Shown piece by piece: positions 33,347 to 41,887 of a stretch of 64,000 nt of DNA (positions within the stretch are counted from its first letter, which is position 1; each line of letters opens with the position of its first letter). A model generated the notes under the pieces. The model did not search any database. It was not told the DNA's origin and saw only the letters and a program-made list of their open reading frames with translations. This DNA is from Amycolatopsis sp. WQ 127309 (lineage in GTDB: Bacteria; Actinomycetota; Actinomycetes; Mycobacteriales; Pseudonocardiaceae). A program made the position numbers and the translations under genes. The DNA is taken from NCBI RefSeq assembly GCF_023023025.1, contig NZ_CP095481.1, forward strand, positions 7,391,001-7,455,000, in the 5' to 3' direction.

Positions 33347-34441
33347 CTAGAGCGTGAACCACTGGGACGTCAGCAGCACGAGCCCGAGCGAGCACGCGGC
33401 CACGACGACCAGGCCCAGCGCCGCGACGACGAGCGGGCGGAAGCCGCTGCGGGCCATCTCCCGGAAGTCGAAGTTCAGGCCCACACCGGCGAAGCACAGC
33501 AGGAACGCCCACTTCGACAGGTTGCCGAGGCTGGTGACGTCGGCCTTCGAAAAGACGTGCGCGGTGGCCAGCGCGGACACCACGATGAAGCCGAGCACGA
33601 ACTTGGGGAACGTGCGCCACACGAACCCGGCGCGGCCCTTCAGCCCACTCGCGACGGCCTTGCCGCCGCGGGTCGACCAGTAGGCCGCGTACCCGAGCAC
33701 GACCAGGCCGATCAGCGCGTTCCGGGTGCTCTTCACCGCGACGGCGACGTCCTGGGCGTGTGGCGAGTAGGCCGCGCCGGTCGCCGTCGTCTCCGCGGTG
33801 TTGTCCACGGCCAGGCCCGCCCACAGCCCGAACTGCGTGTCGGTCAGGTTCAGCGCGTGCCCGATCAGCGGGAAGGTGAACAGCGCGACGGCGCCCAGCG
33901 CGAGGATCGCGGCGATGGCGTACCCGGAGTCCTCGTCGTCGGCGTCGATGGAGCCCCGGCCCGCGATGATCGCCGAGACGCCGCAGATGGACGTGCCGAT
34001 GGCCAGCAGCGACGACAGTTTCCCGCCGAGCTTGAACGCCTTGCCCACCAGGAGGATCACCGTGGTGGCGACGGCCATGTCGATGAGGATCAGGCCGAGG
34101 CTCAGGCCGCCGAGCTTGGCCAGGTCGCCCAGCACGAACCGGGCGCCGAGCAGCACGATGCCGATCTTCAGCCAGAACTCGTAGGTCGCGACGCCCGGGC
34201 GGAACACGGCCGGGACGCCGATGGTGTTGCGGATGAGCAGCCCGAGGATGATCGCCCACAGCACGTACTCGAGGTCGGGCAGCGCGGTGCCGGTCGCCTT
34301 GCCGATGCTGCGCACCCCGTTCTGCGCCAGCGTTCCCACGATGCCGACCGCGACGAGCAGCAGCAGGCCGGGGAGGTAGCGCAGGACGGGGATCGCCGTC
34401 AGCCCGCCGCTTCGGGCGGTGGTGTCGGTCGGCGTCGTCAT
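33347..34441 (-). CDS. YeiH-family putative sulfate exporter
   Basis: A 364-aa polytopic protein of the UPF0324/YeiH family: about ten TM helices, with the conserved [19 protein letters not shown], then [17 protein letters not shown] and [16 protein letters not shown]. Relatives are annotated as putative sulfate exporters; transport is not firmly established. The ATG is in an ATGA overlap with the stop of a 43-aa membrane peptide, so the two are translationally coupled. A LysR gene lies upstream on the same strand and probably controls the unit. Confidence 0.88.
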   Translation of the reverse strand: MTTPTDTTARSGGLTAIPVLRYLPGLLLLVAVGIVGTLAQNGVRSIGKATGTALPDLEYVLWAIILGLLIRNTIGVPAVFRPGVATYEFWLKIGIVLLGARFVLGDLAKLGGLSLGLILIDMAVATTVILLVGKAFKLGGKLSSLLAIGTSICGVSAIIAGRGSIDADDEDSGYAIAAILALGAVALFTFPLIGHALNLTDTQFGLWAGLAVDNTAETTATGAAYSPHAQDVAVAVKSTRNALIGLVVLGYAAYWSTRGGKAVASGLKGRAGFVWRTFPKFVLGFIVVSALATAHVFSKADVTSLGNLSKWAFLLCFAGVGLNFDFREMARSGFRPLVVAALGLVVVAACSLGLVLLTSQWFTL

Positions 34442-34569
34442 TTGACCAGGAAGGTGATCGTCGGCAGCAAGCCGAAGGCGGCCAGTGCCACCAGCACGGC
34501 GGCGACCGCCACGGCGGCCCAGTCGGCGCTGATGCGCGGCGCCGGTTCGCGGTCTGAATCGGAACTCAT
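34438..34569 (-). CDS. 43-aa single-TM peptide coupled to YeiH
   Basis: A short gene: [20 protein letters not shown], then [20 protein letters not shown], then LVK. One hydrophobic helix after a charged, cytosolic-looking N-terminus. Its stop overlaps the YeiH ATG as ATGA, which ties translation of the two together. RBS is weak. The size, helix and coupling suggest an accessory subunit or a leader needed for YeiH expression or assembly. It is not a recognised family. Confidence 0.65.
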   Translation of the reverse strand: MSSDSDREPAPRISADWAAVAVAAVLVALAAFGLLPTITFLVK

Positions 34570-34601
34570 GACTGCAGGACTGTAGGCGCCGGTACGCGCA
34601 C

Positions 34602-34627
34602 TGGACAGCGCGCGGCGCGCGCGTCCA
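34602..34627. promoter_or_regulatory. GC-rich inverted repeat between LysR and small-peptide genes
   Basis: TGGACAGCGCGCG and CGCGCGCGTCCA form an inverted repeat with one bulge. It is 45 bases after the LysR stop and 33 bases before the small-peptide start. It could be a terminator for LysR or a control site for YeiH. Confidence 0.35.
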
Positions 34628-34671
34628 AGGGGTGGGAGATGCCCGGTTCGCCCTTGACGGCGACCGGCGGC

Positions 34672-35634
34672 TCACGGGAGGGCGAACGCGGAACCGCCGC
34701 CGTGCCACCACTTCCGGTAGAACCGCGAAGCCTCGACGAGCGCGAGGTAGTCGTGCTCGATCTTGGCGCACACCTCGTCCACGAGCGACGCCAGCCGGGA
34801 GTCCTTGCGCCACGCGAGAACCAGGTCGCGCGAGAGCGGCGTGCCGGCCAGCGACAGCGTCGCGACCCCGTCGCGGGCCGTGCCGATCGGGTAGAGCAGG
34901 CAGATGCCCCGGTTCTCGGCGGTGAGCGCGAACGCGACGTGCGCCTCGGTGGTGAGGTGCGCGATGCGCTGCTCGAACCCGGCCGCCGCGCAGACCCGGG
35001 CGAAGTACTCGTTCATCCCGCTGTCGTCCGGGTCGGGCATGACCCACTTCTCGTCGGCGAGGTCGGCCAGCTCGATCTCGCCGCGCTCGGCGAGCGGATG
35101 CCGCCGCGAGACGCCGATGAAGAACGGCTCCCGCACCAGCAACCGGTGTTCGACGCCGTCGGGCGGGCTCACCGGGAACCCCGAAAACTGGCGCAGCACC
35201 GCGACATCCAGCTCGCCGGAGCGCAGCAACGCCGTGAGCGTCCCGGTTTCGCGGATCGTGCGGCTGGTGACCTCGCGGCGCGGCAGCATCGCGGTCAGGG
35301 CGTTGACCAGCAGGCTGAACTGCTGCGCCGGGATCCCGCCCACCTTCACCGGCGCGCCGGACTCGCTCGCGGCGTTCACCCGGGCGGTGCGCTGCAGCGC
35401 GTCGAACTGGCGCAGCAGGTTGCGCGCGTCCCGGATCAGTTCCGCGCCGGTGTGCGTCGGCACCACGCCTTCGGGGGAGCGGAGGAACAACGCGCCGCCG
35501 ACGAACTGCTCGATGCGCTTGAGCTGCGTCGTCACGGCCGGCTGGCTCAGGTGCAGCCGCGCGGCGGCGCGTCGCAGGCTGCCGGCTTCCGCCACCTCGA
35601 CGACGAGTTCCAGGTGCCGGATCTCCAGACGCAT
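34672..35634 (-). CDS. LysR-family regulator (likely of YeiH unit)
   Basis: A 320-aa LTTR: N-terminal HTH ([20 protein letters not shown], then [20 protein letters not shown]), followed by a two-lobed ligand domain ([37 protein letters not shown]). It precedes the small-peptide/YeiH pair on the same strand, so it may control that pair; it is also divergent from the JAB-like/SnoaL/VOC operon, whose promoter region contains an ATT-N12-AAT LTTR-type motif. Either set could be its target. Confidence 0.92.
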   Translation of the reverse strand: MRLEIRHLELVVEVAEAGSLRRAAARLHLSQPAVTTQLKRIEQFVGGALFLRSPEGVVPTHTGAELIRDARNLLRQFDALQRTARVNAASESGAPVKVGGIPAQQFSLLVNALTAMLPRREVTSRTIRETGTLTALLRSGELDVAVLRQFSGFPVSPPDGVEHRLLVREPFFIGVSRRHPLAERGEIELADLADEKWVMPDPDDSGMNEYFARVCAAAGFEQRIAHLTTEAHVAFALTAENRGICLLYPIGTARDGVATLSLAGTPLSRDLVLAWRKDSRLASLVDEVCAKIEHDYLALVEASRFYRKWWHGGGSAFALP

Positions 35635-35719
35635 CCCGAAACATTATCGCCTGGTGCAATAGGGCCGATCCCGTGACGATCATGGCCGCCCCCGCCGCGG
35701 CCCGGTTACGTTCCTCCGC

Positions 35720-36328
35720 GTGACAGCACTGGCTTGTGTTCCGCTGAGCGGAAAGACGGCGCTCCCCGCCCTGGTCTCGGACGACGTCGTCCGGCGGTTC
35801 CTGGACGCCGCGGCCGCCGAGTACTCCTGCATCACCCCCGACACGCCGAGACCCTGCTTCGGCGTGCTGCTGGGCACGGTCGCCGAGGACGCGCTGCTGG
35901 TGTCGGACATCGCCTTCGCGCGCAACGCCCGCACCACCGATCCCAGCGCGCGGGCGGAGTTCGCGACGACGATCGTCCCGCGGTTCGGCTCGGCGTACGA
36001 GAACGCCGTGCGCGCGTGGTGGGTCGCGCCCGCCGACCTGCTCCGCATCTCCCGCGACGGCGACGACCGCGGCCTCGACCTCCTCGGTTCGATCCACCTG
36101 CACCCGGACTGGCACCGGCTCGGCCCGGAGTGCGAACGCGACCGGCCGCTGAGCGACCGGCCGACCCCGATGGACGAGTACGTCTTCCGCGGCGCGGGCT
36201 GGCCGCTGAACGTCGTGTGCTACCTGGAACGGCAGCACGGCGGGTTCTACTACTCGCTGGCCGCGTGGGACGGCGACTGCGCACCTGTCTCGTTGCGCGT
36301 GCTCGCGTCGGCGGGGGTGCCCGCGTGA
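35720..36328 (+). CDS. Divergent JAB/JAMM (MPN-like) domain protein
   Basis: A 202-aa protein. An MPN-like core is suggested by [20 protein letters not shown] (GxLxG then a metal-proximal strand) and the HxHP motif in [13 protein letters not shown] (His126, His128), followed later by PTPMD, matching the JAMM P-S-x-x-D with Thr for Ser and a roughly 12-residue longer spacing. The catalytic Glu expected before the GxLxG strand is not found (Pro at that position). So metal binding may persist but isopeptidase activity is doubtful. GTG start, no strong RBS. It is the first gene of a three-gene unit coupled by 4-base overlaps. Confidence 0.55.
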   Translation: MTALACVPLSGKTALPALVSDDVVRRFLDAAAAEYSCITPDTPRPCFGVLLGTVAEDALLVSDIAFARNARTTDPSARAEFATTIVPRFGSAYENAVRAWWVAPADLLRISRDGDDRGLDLLGSIHLHPDWHRLGPECERDRPLSDRPTPMDEYVFRGAGWPLNVVCYLERQHGGFYYSLAAWDGDCAPVSLRVLASAGVPA

Positions 36329-36696
36329 CGGACGAAGAGATCCGCGCGTTGTGGCACACCATGACGGCCGGGTGGGCCCGCGGTGACGCCGCGCGGTTCG
36401 CGTCGGTCTTCGCCGCCGACGTCGACTTCGTGAACGTCCGCGGCGAAGCGCTTTCCGGGCGGGACGCCGTCGAATCGGGCCACGCGCGGCTCTTCGCCAC
36501 GGCTTATCGCGGGACGACGTTGTCGGCGTCGGTGACGCTGATCCGCCGGCTCGCGCCTGATCTCTCCCTGGTGCACGCGACGTCGGAGATCGCGCCCGCC
36601 GGCGTCGTGACGCACGCCCAGGCCGTGGTCCGGCACACCGGCGCTCCCGAAATCACCGCCTTCCACAACATGATCCCGAAGGGACCCCCTCGATGA
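36325..36696 (+). CDS. SnoaL/NTF2-like (SgcJ-type) protein
   Basis: A 123-aa NTF2-fold domain of the SgcJ/EcaC type: [20 protein letters not shown], then [20 protein letters not shown], a conserved [10 protein letters not shown] and the strand ending [11 protein letters not shown]. Such proteins are small cyclases, isomerases or ligand binders. GTG start sits in GTGA overlapping the JAB-like stop. Its own stop overlaps the VOC ATG. The function in this operon is unknown. Confidence 0.85.
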   Translation: MTDEEIRALWHTMTAGWARGDAARFASVFAADVDFVNVRGEALSGRDAVESGHARLFATAYRGTTLSASVTLIRRLAPDLSLVHATSEIAPAGVVTHAQAVVRHTGAPEITAFHNMIPKGPPR

Positions 36697-37079
36697 CCCG
36701 CCCCCGGCTGCGGCACCTCGCGTTCGTCGTCCAGGACGCCGAGCGGATGGCCGCGTTCTACTGCGAGCAGTTCGGCATGGACCTGTTCCACACCGACCCC
36801 GACGGCAGCCGCTTCGTCACCGACGGGTACCTCAACCTGGCGCTCATCCAGCAGCGGCTGGACGGCGACGTCGCGACCGGCTTCAACCACTTCGGCTTCC
36901 AGGTCGCCGACGTCCCGCCGGTCGCGGACCGCCTCGCCGAGGCCGGCGTGCCGCGGCCCGTCCTGCGCGGCGGTGACCGCCCGTTCGCCGAGTACCGGGC
37001 GATCGATCCCGAGGGGAACTGGTTCGACCTGTCCGAGCACGGTTTCCTGCCGCCCGGCATCAACACCGAAGCGGGGTGA
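36693..37079 (+). CDS. VOC-family (glyoxalase/dioxygenase-like) protein
   Basis: A 128-aa vicinal oxygen chelate protein: RLRHLAFVVQDAERMAAFYC at the start (metal-ligand His), then GFNHFGFQVADV (second His) and AIDPEGNWFDLSEH near the end (third ligand region; Glu at the usual position). The two beta-alpha-beta-beta-beta motifs are intact. It may be a lyase, isomerase, dioxygenase or a binding/resistance protein. The ATG is in an ATGA overlap with the SnoaL-like gene. Confidence 0.88.
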   Translation: MTRPRLRHLAFVVQDAERMAAFYCEQFGMDLFHTDPDGSRFVTDGYLNLALIQQRLDGDVATGFNHFGFQVADVPPVADRLAEAGVPRPVLRGGDRPFAEYRAIDPEGNWFDLSEHGFLPPGINTEAG

Positions 37080-37130
37080 TCCCACCGGCGCTCTTCTCAC
37101 TTCGCGGGCCGCGGCCGGATCCCGTGTTAG

Positions 37131-37152
37131 AAGTGGAGAATGCTATCCACTT
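37131..37152. promoter_or_regulatory. AAGTGGA-N8-TCCACTT operator at MDR gene start
   Basis: A perfect 7-bp inverted repeat with an 8-base centre overlaps the first possible ATG (37140). A TTAGAA element at 37128-37133 could serve as a -10. The symmetry and position suggest repression of the MDR gene, whose regulator is not adjacent. Confidence 0.55.
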
Positions 37153-37154
37153 CG

Positions 37155-38087
37155 ATGCGGCTCGCGACCTACGACCGCTACGGACCGCCTGAGGTCCTGT
37201 CCGTGACCACGGCGCCGGTGCCCCGGCCGCGCCCGGGCGAGGTCCTGGTCCGGGTGCGCGCGGTGTCGGTCAACGGCGGCGAATCCACCGTGCGCGCGGG
37301 GAAACTGCGGCCGTTCACCGGCCGGAAGTTCCCCAAGGGTGTCGGGGTCGACCTGGCCGGCGAGGTCGTCGAGCCGGGGACCAGCCGGTTTGCGGCGGGC
37401 GACCGGGTCTGGGGCGTGCTGGGCCGGCGGCTGGGGTCGGCCGCGGAGTACGTCGCCCTGCCGGCCGACCGGCTGGACCACGTCCCGGCCGGGCTCGACG
37501 TGGTGCAGGCGGTCGCGCTGGCCGTCGGGACCACGGCGATCACGGCGTTGCGCGACCTGGCCGCCCTCGCGCCCGGCGAGCGGCTGCTCGTCCGCGGCGC
37601 GACCGGCGGCGTCGGCTACATCGCCGTCCAGCTCGGCAAGGCGATGGGCGCGCACGTCACCGGCTTGGCGAGCGCGGGCAACCTCGACCTGGTGCGGGAG
37701 CTGGGCGCCGACGAGGCGATCGACTACCGCGCGCCCGGGAAGCTGGGCCGCTTCGACGTCGTCCTCGACACGGTCGGCACCGATCTGCCCGCCTTCCGCC
37801 GGCTGCTCACGCCGCGGGGACGGATGGTCACGATCGCGTTCGAGCCCGGGCGCCCGGTCCGCTCCCTGGGCTACATCGCGGCGAACGCGCTGCGCCGGCG
37901 TCGGTGGATCCGCTTCTTCAGCGGCAACCCGACCACACCACTGCTGGCGGAGCTGGGCCGCTGGGTCGCCGCGGGGGCGATCCGCCCCCAGGTCGACCGG
38001 GTGTTCCCGCTGGCCGACATCGCCGCAGCACACGGCGCGCTGGAACGGGGCGGGGTGCGCGGCAAGATCGTCGTCGACCTGTCCTGA
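37155..38087 (+). CDS. MDR-family zinc-independent quinone oxidoreductase/alcohol dehydrogenase
   Basis: A medium-chain dehydrogenase/reductase of about 310 aa: YDRYGPPEVL, then GVGVDLAGEVVEPGTSRF, the NADPH-binding VRGATGGVGYIAVQLGKAMG, and the C-terminal RGGVRGKIVVDL. No structural Cys cluster and no catalytic Zn ligands are seen, matching the QOR-type subgroup. It probably reduces quinones or enals with NADPH. The start at 37155 gives MRLATYDRYG as in homologs; 37140 is possible and overlaps a palindrome. There is no good RBS at either, so a leaderless transcript is possible. Confidence 0.86.
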   Translation: MRLATYDRYGPPEVLSVTTAPVPRPRPGEVLVRVRAVSVNGGESTVRAGKLRPFTGRKFPKGVGVDLAGEVVEPGTSRFAAGDRVWGVLGRRLGSAAEYVALPADRLDHVPAGLDVVQAVALAVGTTAITALRDLAALAPGERLLVRGATGGVGYIAVQLGKAMGAHVTGLASAGNLDLVRELGADEAIDYRAPGKLGRFDVVLDTVGTDLPAFRRLLTPRGRMVTIAFEPGRPVRSLGYIAANALRRRRWIRFFSGNPTTPLLAELGRWVAAGAIRPQVDRVFPLADIAAAHGALERGGVRGKIVVDLS

Positions 38088-38129
38088 GCCAGGTTGGCTC
38101 TGGCCCGCCGAAGGGGAAGGACGTCGCCG

Positions 38130-38339
38130 ATGCCGGCTTTCGAGTTCGACGCCGTGGTGTTCGACGTGCTCGGCACGCTCGTCGACGAACCCGCCGGGAT
38201 CCGCGCGGGCATCCGTGCGTTCGGGCCCGCCCTCGCGGACCCGGTGGTCGACGACCTCGTGCGGCCACCGGCGTCCTCGGATCGGTTCGACCTCCACGCC
38301 GAGGGCCTCGCCGATCTGGCCGACCGGCTGGGCGGGTAA
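38130..38339 (+). pseudogene. Internally deleted haloacid dehalogenase-type HAD gene
   Basis: The 69-codon frame keeps the N-terminus of a HAD haloacid-dehalogenase-like protein, with the nucleophile Asp in FDAVVFDVLGTLVDEPAG, then jumps at about residue 42 straight to a C-terminal-like tail (RPPASSDRFDLHAEGLADLA, typical of the family's last 25 residues). About 150 internal codons (core catalytic sheet and Lys/Asp motifs) are missing, yet the frame is kept. The RBS (GAAGGGGAAGG) is intact. It is a remnant, unlikely to fold as a phosphatase-type enzyme, though it may still be expressed. Confidence 0.7.
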
Positions 38340-38379
38340 TCGGCGGGTGTCGACAAGCCGATCCGGCTAGGGTGGCCCG

Positions 38380-38814
38380 ATGAGTTCGCTCCGGCAGGTA
38401 CAGATCACTTTCGACTGCGCGGATCCCGAGCGCGTCGCCCGGTTCTGGTGCGAGGTGCTGGGCTACGTCGTCCCGCCGCCGCCGAAGGGGTTCGACACCT
38501 GGGACGACTTCGACCGCTCGCTGCCGGCCGAGCGTCAGGGCTCGGCGTTCGCCTGCGTCGATCCCACGGGGGAGGGCCCGCGCTTGTTCTTCCAGCGCGT
38601 TCCCGAAGGCAAGGTCGTCAAAAACCGGGTGCACCTCGACGTGCGCGTCGGCACCGGGCTCGTGGGGGACGAGCGGCTCGCCGCCCTCCAGGCCGAGAGC
38701 GCCCGGCTGGTCGCGCTCGGCGCGGTCCAGGAGCGGGTGCTGCGGGCCGACGGCTTCAACGAGTCGTGCATCGGTATGCAAGACGTCGAGGGCAACGAGT
38801 TCTGCCTGGACTGA
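38380..38814 (+). CDS. VOC-family protein (glyoxalase-like)
   Basis: A 144-aa VOC protein: LRQVQITFDCADPERVARFW is the family start, then SAFACVDPTGEGPRLFFQRV, the second-module KVVKNRVHLDVRVGTG (metal-ligand His) and the end IGMQDVEGNEFCLD. This is the glyoxalase-like subgroup common in actinomycetes. Convergent with a TetR gene with a four-base gap. Function unknown. Confidence 0.85.
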   Translation: MSSLRQVQITFDCADPERVARFWCEVLGYVVPPPPKGFDTWDDFDRSLPAERQGSAFACVDPTGEGPRLFFQRVPEGKVVKNRVHLDVRVGTGLVGDERLAALQAESARLVALGAVQERVLRADGFNESCIGMQDVEGNEFCLD

Positions 38815-38817
38815 GCC

Positions 38818-39450
38818 TCAGCGGGCGGCGACCCGCTCGATCACCGTGACGAGGTCGGCGAGGTCGGTGGCGAACTCGGTGTCCCAGTCGACCTGGGGGT
38901 CGAGCAGCGGGCCGAGGCGGTGGTGGGCGGGCAGTTCCGCCGGGCCGAGCAACGCGCGGCGTGAGCGCATGTCCCGGTTGCCGTCGGAAAACCGGCCCTG
39001 GGTCTCGGAAATGACGAACCCCAGCACGAACGTGGTCAGCAGCCGTTCGAGGCGGGCGACGTGGGCGTCGGGGACCCCCGCGTCCAGCAGCGCCTGGTAG
39101 ATCCGGTCGACCGCGACGACGGCGTCTTCGGTGACCGACGGCCGGGTGAAGAGCAGGGTCACCACGGCGGGGTGTTCCTTGGCGAGGACCCGCACCCCGC
39201 CCGCGAGCAGGCTGAGCCGCTCGAGCGGCGGCGCGGCCGGATCGGGCTCCGGCAGCAGGCCGAGCAGCCGGCCGACGATCGCGTCGAGCAGGTCGTCCTT
39301 GCCGCGGAAGTAGCCGTAGAGGGCCATCGGCGTCAGTTCGAGCCGGCCGGCGACGGCCCGCATCGACACCGCGCCGAGCCCCTTCTCCTGGGCCAGGGCC
39401 ATCGCCGCGTCGACGATCTCGTCGCGCCGCTCGGTTTTCATCTTGCGCAC
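38818..39450 (-). CDS. TetR-family regulator of the ABC exporter
   Basis: A 210-aa TetR protein. HTH: RRDEIVDAAMALAQEKGLGA, then VSMRAVAGRLELTPMALYGY, then FRGKDDLLDAI. The ligand half is of the TetR_C_11/33-like type. GTG at 39450 or ATG at 39441 may be the start; the first palindromic operator is within about 10-20 bases of either, so a short or leaderless transcript with autorepression is likely. It should repress the divergent ABC transporter operon. Confidence 0.9.
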   Translation of the reverse strand: MRKMKTERRDEIVDAAMALAQEKGLGAVSMRAVAGRLELTPMALYGYFRGKDDLLDAIVGRLLGLLPEPDPAAPPLERLSLLAGGVRVLAKEHPAVVTLLFTRPSVTEDAVVAVDRIYQALLDAGVPDAHVARLERLLTTFVLGFVISETQGRFSDGNRDMRSRRALLGPAELPAHHRLGPLLDPQVDWDTEFATDLADLVTVIERVAAR

Positions 39451-39458
39451 CGGGTCAG

Positions 39459-39492
39459 TCTACGGTGTAGATTGCTGGTCTACGCCGTAGAC
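39459..39492. promoter_or_regulatory. Paired TCTAC-N3-GTAGA operators
   Basis: TCTAC-N3-GTAGA at 39459-39471 and GTCTAC-N3-GTAGAC at 39478-39492 lie with centres 20 bp apart in the 54-base divergent region between TetR and the ABC operon. Confidence 0.8.
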
Positions 39493-39504
39493 TGGAGGTG
39501 GGGG

Positions 39505-40329
39505 ATGCTCGAAGTCACCGATCTGGTGAAGCACTACGGCGAGACCCGCGCGTTGGCCGGGTTCACGCTGCGCGCCGAGCCCGGCGAGGTGGTCGGCCTG
39601 GTCGGCCACAACGGCGCCGGCAAGACGACGTTCGCCCGGCTGGTGGCCGGCCTGGCCACGCCGGACGCCGGCGAGGTGCGGATCGGCGGCCGGGCGCCGA
39701 AAGCGGCCCGGGCCCTGCTCGGCTTCGCCCCGCAAGAACCCGCGCTCTACCCCGACGTCACCGTCGCCGAGACGCTCCGGCTCTTCGGCGGCCTGGCCGG
39801 GCTGCGCCGCCGCGCGCTGGCCGAGGCCGTCGACCGGATCGCCGACGCGTTGCTGCTCACGGCGTTCCTGCACCGGCGGGTCGGCGTGCTGTCGGGCGGT
39901 CAGCAACGGCGGACGCAGGCGGCGACGGCGATGCTGCACCGGCCCCGCCTGCTGCTGCTCGACGAACCCACCGCGGGCGTCGACCCGCAGACCCGGGCCG
40001 CGCTGCTCACCGCCGTCCGCGCCGCGGCCGCCGACGGCGCGGCGGTCGTCTACACCACCCACTACCTGCCCGAGCTCACCGAACTGGGCGCGACCCTCGC
40101 GGTCGCCAAGGGCGGCCGGGTGATCGCCCGCGGCACCGCGGCGGACCTGCTCGGCGGCCTGCCCGGCGAGATCCTGCTCAGCACCGACGACGGCGAGATC
40201 CGCGTCGCCGCCACCGATCCCGGGGCGGCGCTGGCGGGCGTGCTGGCGACGACGTCCGCGCACGTCCGCGACGTCGAGCTGCGCCGGCCGACCCTCGACG
40301 ACCTCTACCGGGCGGTGGCGCATGAGTAG
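39505..40329 (+). CDS. ABC transporter ATP-binding protein (exporter type)
   Basis: A 274-aa ABC ATPase: Walker A GHNGAGKTT, Q-loop GFAPQEPALYPDVTV, signature LSGGQQRR, Walker B LLLLDEPTAGVD, and H-loop TTHYLPEL. The C-terminal extension (VRDVELRRPTLDDLYRAVAH) is of the drug/antibiotic exporter (DrrA-like) class. ATG with GGAGGTGGGGG before it. It overlaps the permease gene by 8 bases; the unit is probably induced by its transported compound via the divergent TetR. Confidence 0.93.
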   Translation: MLEVTDLVKHYGETRALAGFTLRAEPGEVVGLVGHNGAGKTTFARLVAGLATPDAGEVRIGGRAPKAARALLGFAPQEPALYPDVTVAETLRLFGGLAGLRRRALAEAVDRIADALLLTAFLHRRVGVLSGGQQRRTQAATAMLHRPRLLLLDEPTAGVDPQTRAALLTAVRAAAADGAAVVYTTHYLPELTELGATLAVAKGGRVIARGTAADLLGGLPGEILLSTDDGEIRVAATDPGAALAGVLATTSAHVRDVELRRPTLDDLYRAVAHE

Positions 40330-41059
40330 GTTTTCGGTGCTGGTGCACCACAACGCGGTGCTGCGGCTGCGCGATCCCGGTCACCTGATCAGTTACGCGG
40401 TGATGCCGATGGTGCTGATGCTGGTGTTCAAGCCGCTCTTCGCCGCGTCGATCGCCGACGGCGCCACCCAGGCCGTGCTCGGCCTGCTGGTGATGTTCAC
40501 CGTCCTCGCACTGTCCATTGTGGGCACGGCGCTGCTGTCGGAGCGGACGTGGCACACGTGGGACCGGCTGCGTGCCACCCCGGCGACGGCGGTGGAACTG
40601 CTGGCGGGCAAGGCGGTGCCCGTGTTCACCGTCCTGGTGCTGCAGCAGGCTCTGCTGCTGGTGTTCGGGCACTACGTCGTGGGCATGCCCGCACCGCTGT
40701 CGCCGGTGCTGCTCGGGTTCGCGGTGCTCGTCTGGAGCCTGACGCTGCTGGCCGTCGGCACCGCGGTGGCGACGCTCGTGCGCAGCCACGGCGAGCTGTC
40801 GGCGGTCTGCGACGTCGGCTCGCTGGTCGTCTCCTCGCTCGGCGGCGCGTTGATCCCGGCCGCGATGCTGCCGGGCTGGGCGCACACGATCGCGCCGATC
40901 TCGCCCGGCTACTGGGCGATGACGATGCTGCGTGGCGCCGTCGAAGGGCACTCCGGTGCCGTCTTCCGCGCGGCCGCGGTCCTCGGCGGGCTGGCCGTCG
41001 TCGCCGGGGCCGTTGCCGTGGTGCGGCTGGAGCGCGGCCTGAGCCGGCTGCGGGGGTGA
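40322..41059 (+). CDS. ABC-2 type permease
   Basis: A 245-aa polytopic permease with about six TM helices: HLISYAVMPMVLMLVFKPLF at the start, then VLGLLVMFTVLALSIVGTAL, the typical ERTWHTWDRLRATPATAVEL segment and the closing SPGYWAMTMLRGAVEGHSG. It pairs with the preceding ATPase as a half-size drug-exporter permease. Start ATG within the 8-base overlap. It ends one base from the convergent methyltransferase stop. Confidence 0.9.
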   Translation: MSRFSVLVHHNAVLRLRDPGHLISYAVMPMVLMLVFKPLFAASIADGATQAVLGLLVMFTVLALSIVGTALLSERTWHTWDRLRATPATAVELLAGKAVPVFTVLVLQQALLLVFGHYVVGMPAPLSPVLLGFAVLVWSLTLLAVGTAVATLVRSHGELSAVCDVGSLVVSSLGGALIPAAMLPGWAHTIAPISPGYWAMTMLRGAVEGHSGAVFRAAAVLGGLAVVAGAVAVVRLERGLSRLRG

Positions 41060-41060
41060 C

Positions 41061-41885
41061 TCAGCCGGCGCGCGGGGCGACGGCCGCCAACGTCGTGTAC
41101 GGCAAGGTGAACCGGCCGCCGATCTTGTCGACGGCCGCGCCGACGTCGGCCAGGACGTCGGCCACCTGGTCGGCCGGGAGCCGCGTCAGCACGCCGGTGG
41201 TGGGTAGCAGGTCGAGCCATTCGTCGCGCGTGTACGGCTGTTCCCAGTCGAACCGCCACTGTTCCGGCTCGCCGAGTCCCTTCACTTGACGCATGCCGTC
41301 GGCGGCCGCGGCGAACATCGTTTGGTAGATGTCCAACGCGGATCGGTCGTGGCCGGCGACGCTCATGGGGGAGTCGGGGGTGACGCGCTTCAGCGCGGCC
41401 GCGTAGACCTCCGCGACGCCGGGCGGCATGTCGTAGACGTGCCCGAACACGGCCAGCCGGCCGCCCGGCCGCAGCACTTCGACTGCCTTCGCGGCGCCTA
41501 CGACCGGGTCCACCCAGTGCCACGCCTGGCCCGCGACGACGGCGTCGAACGTCCGGCCGGCGGGATCCCAGGCTTCGAAGGTCGCGACCTCGACGTCGAC
41601 GCCGGTCTCGCGGGCGAACCCGGCCATCCGCGCGTCGGGGTCGACGCCGAGCACCCGGCAGCCGGCCGCCAGGAACTGCCGGGCCTCGATGCCGGTTCCG
41701 CAGCCGACGTCCAGGACGTCGCGGCCGGGGCCGGCGGCGAGGATCCGCTCGATCAGCGCGGCGGGGTACGGCGGCCGGGCGCAGTCGTAGCGTCCGGGAT
41801 CGACCCCGAACGACTCCGCGATCCGCCGAGCCTGATGGGGCGCGGTTCCGGCAGAATAGGGCTGTTCCGAAGGGGAAGTGGGCAT
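41061..41885 (-). CDS. Class I SAM-dependent methyltransferase
   Basis: A 274-aa Rossmann methyltransferase: SAM motif I VLDVGCGTGIEARQFLAAGC, acidic Asp in VLGVDPDARM, and motif in FDAVVAGQAWHWVD typical of the UbiE/COQ5-like methyltransferase_11 group. C-terminal part includes GRFTLPYTTLA. The acceptor is unknown. The ATG is within 3 bases of the first palindrome in the shared promoter, so its expression is surely governed by the divergent TetR regulator. Confidence 0.9.
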   Translation of the reverse strand: MPTSPSEQPYSAGTAPHQARRIAESFGVDPGRYDCARPPYPAALIERILAAGPGRDVLDVGCGTGIEARQFLAAGCRVLGVDPDARMAGFARETGVDVEVATFEAWDPAGRTFDAVVAGQAWHWVDPVVGAAKAVEVLRPGGRLAVFGHVYDMPPGVAEVYAAALKRVTPDSPMSVAGHDRSALDIYQTMFAAAADGMRQVKGLGEPEQWRFDWEQPYTRDEWLDLLPTTGVLTRLPADQVADVLADVGAAVDKIGGRFTLPYTTLAAVAPRAG

Positions 41886-41887
41886 GC

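Noticed and set aside
34442..36238. Extension of the YeiH frame upstream to make a 963-aa protein
   Set aside because: The extension is antisense to the JAB-like gene and shifted relative to LysR; the ATG at 34441 with the ATGA overlap is the supported start.
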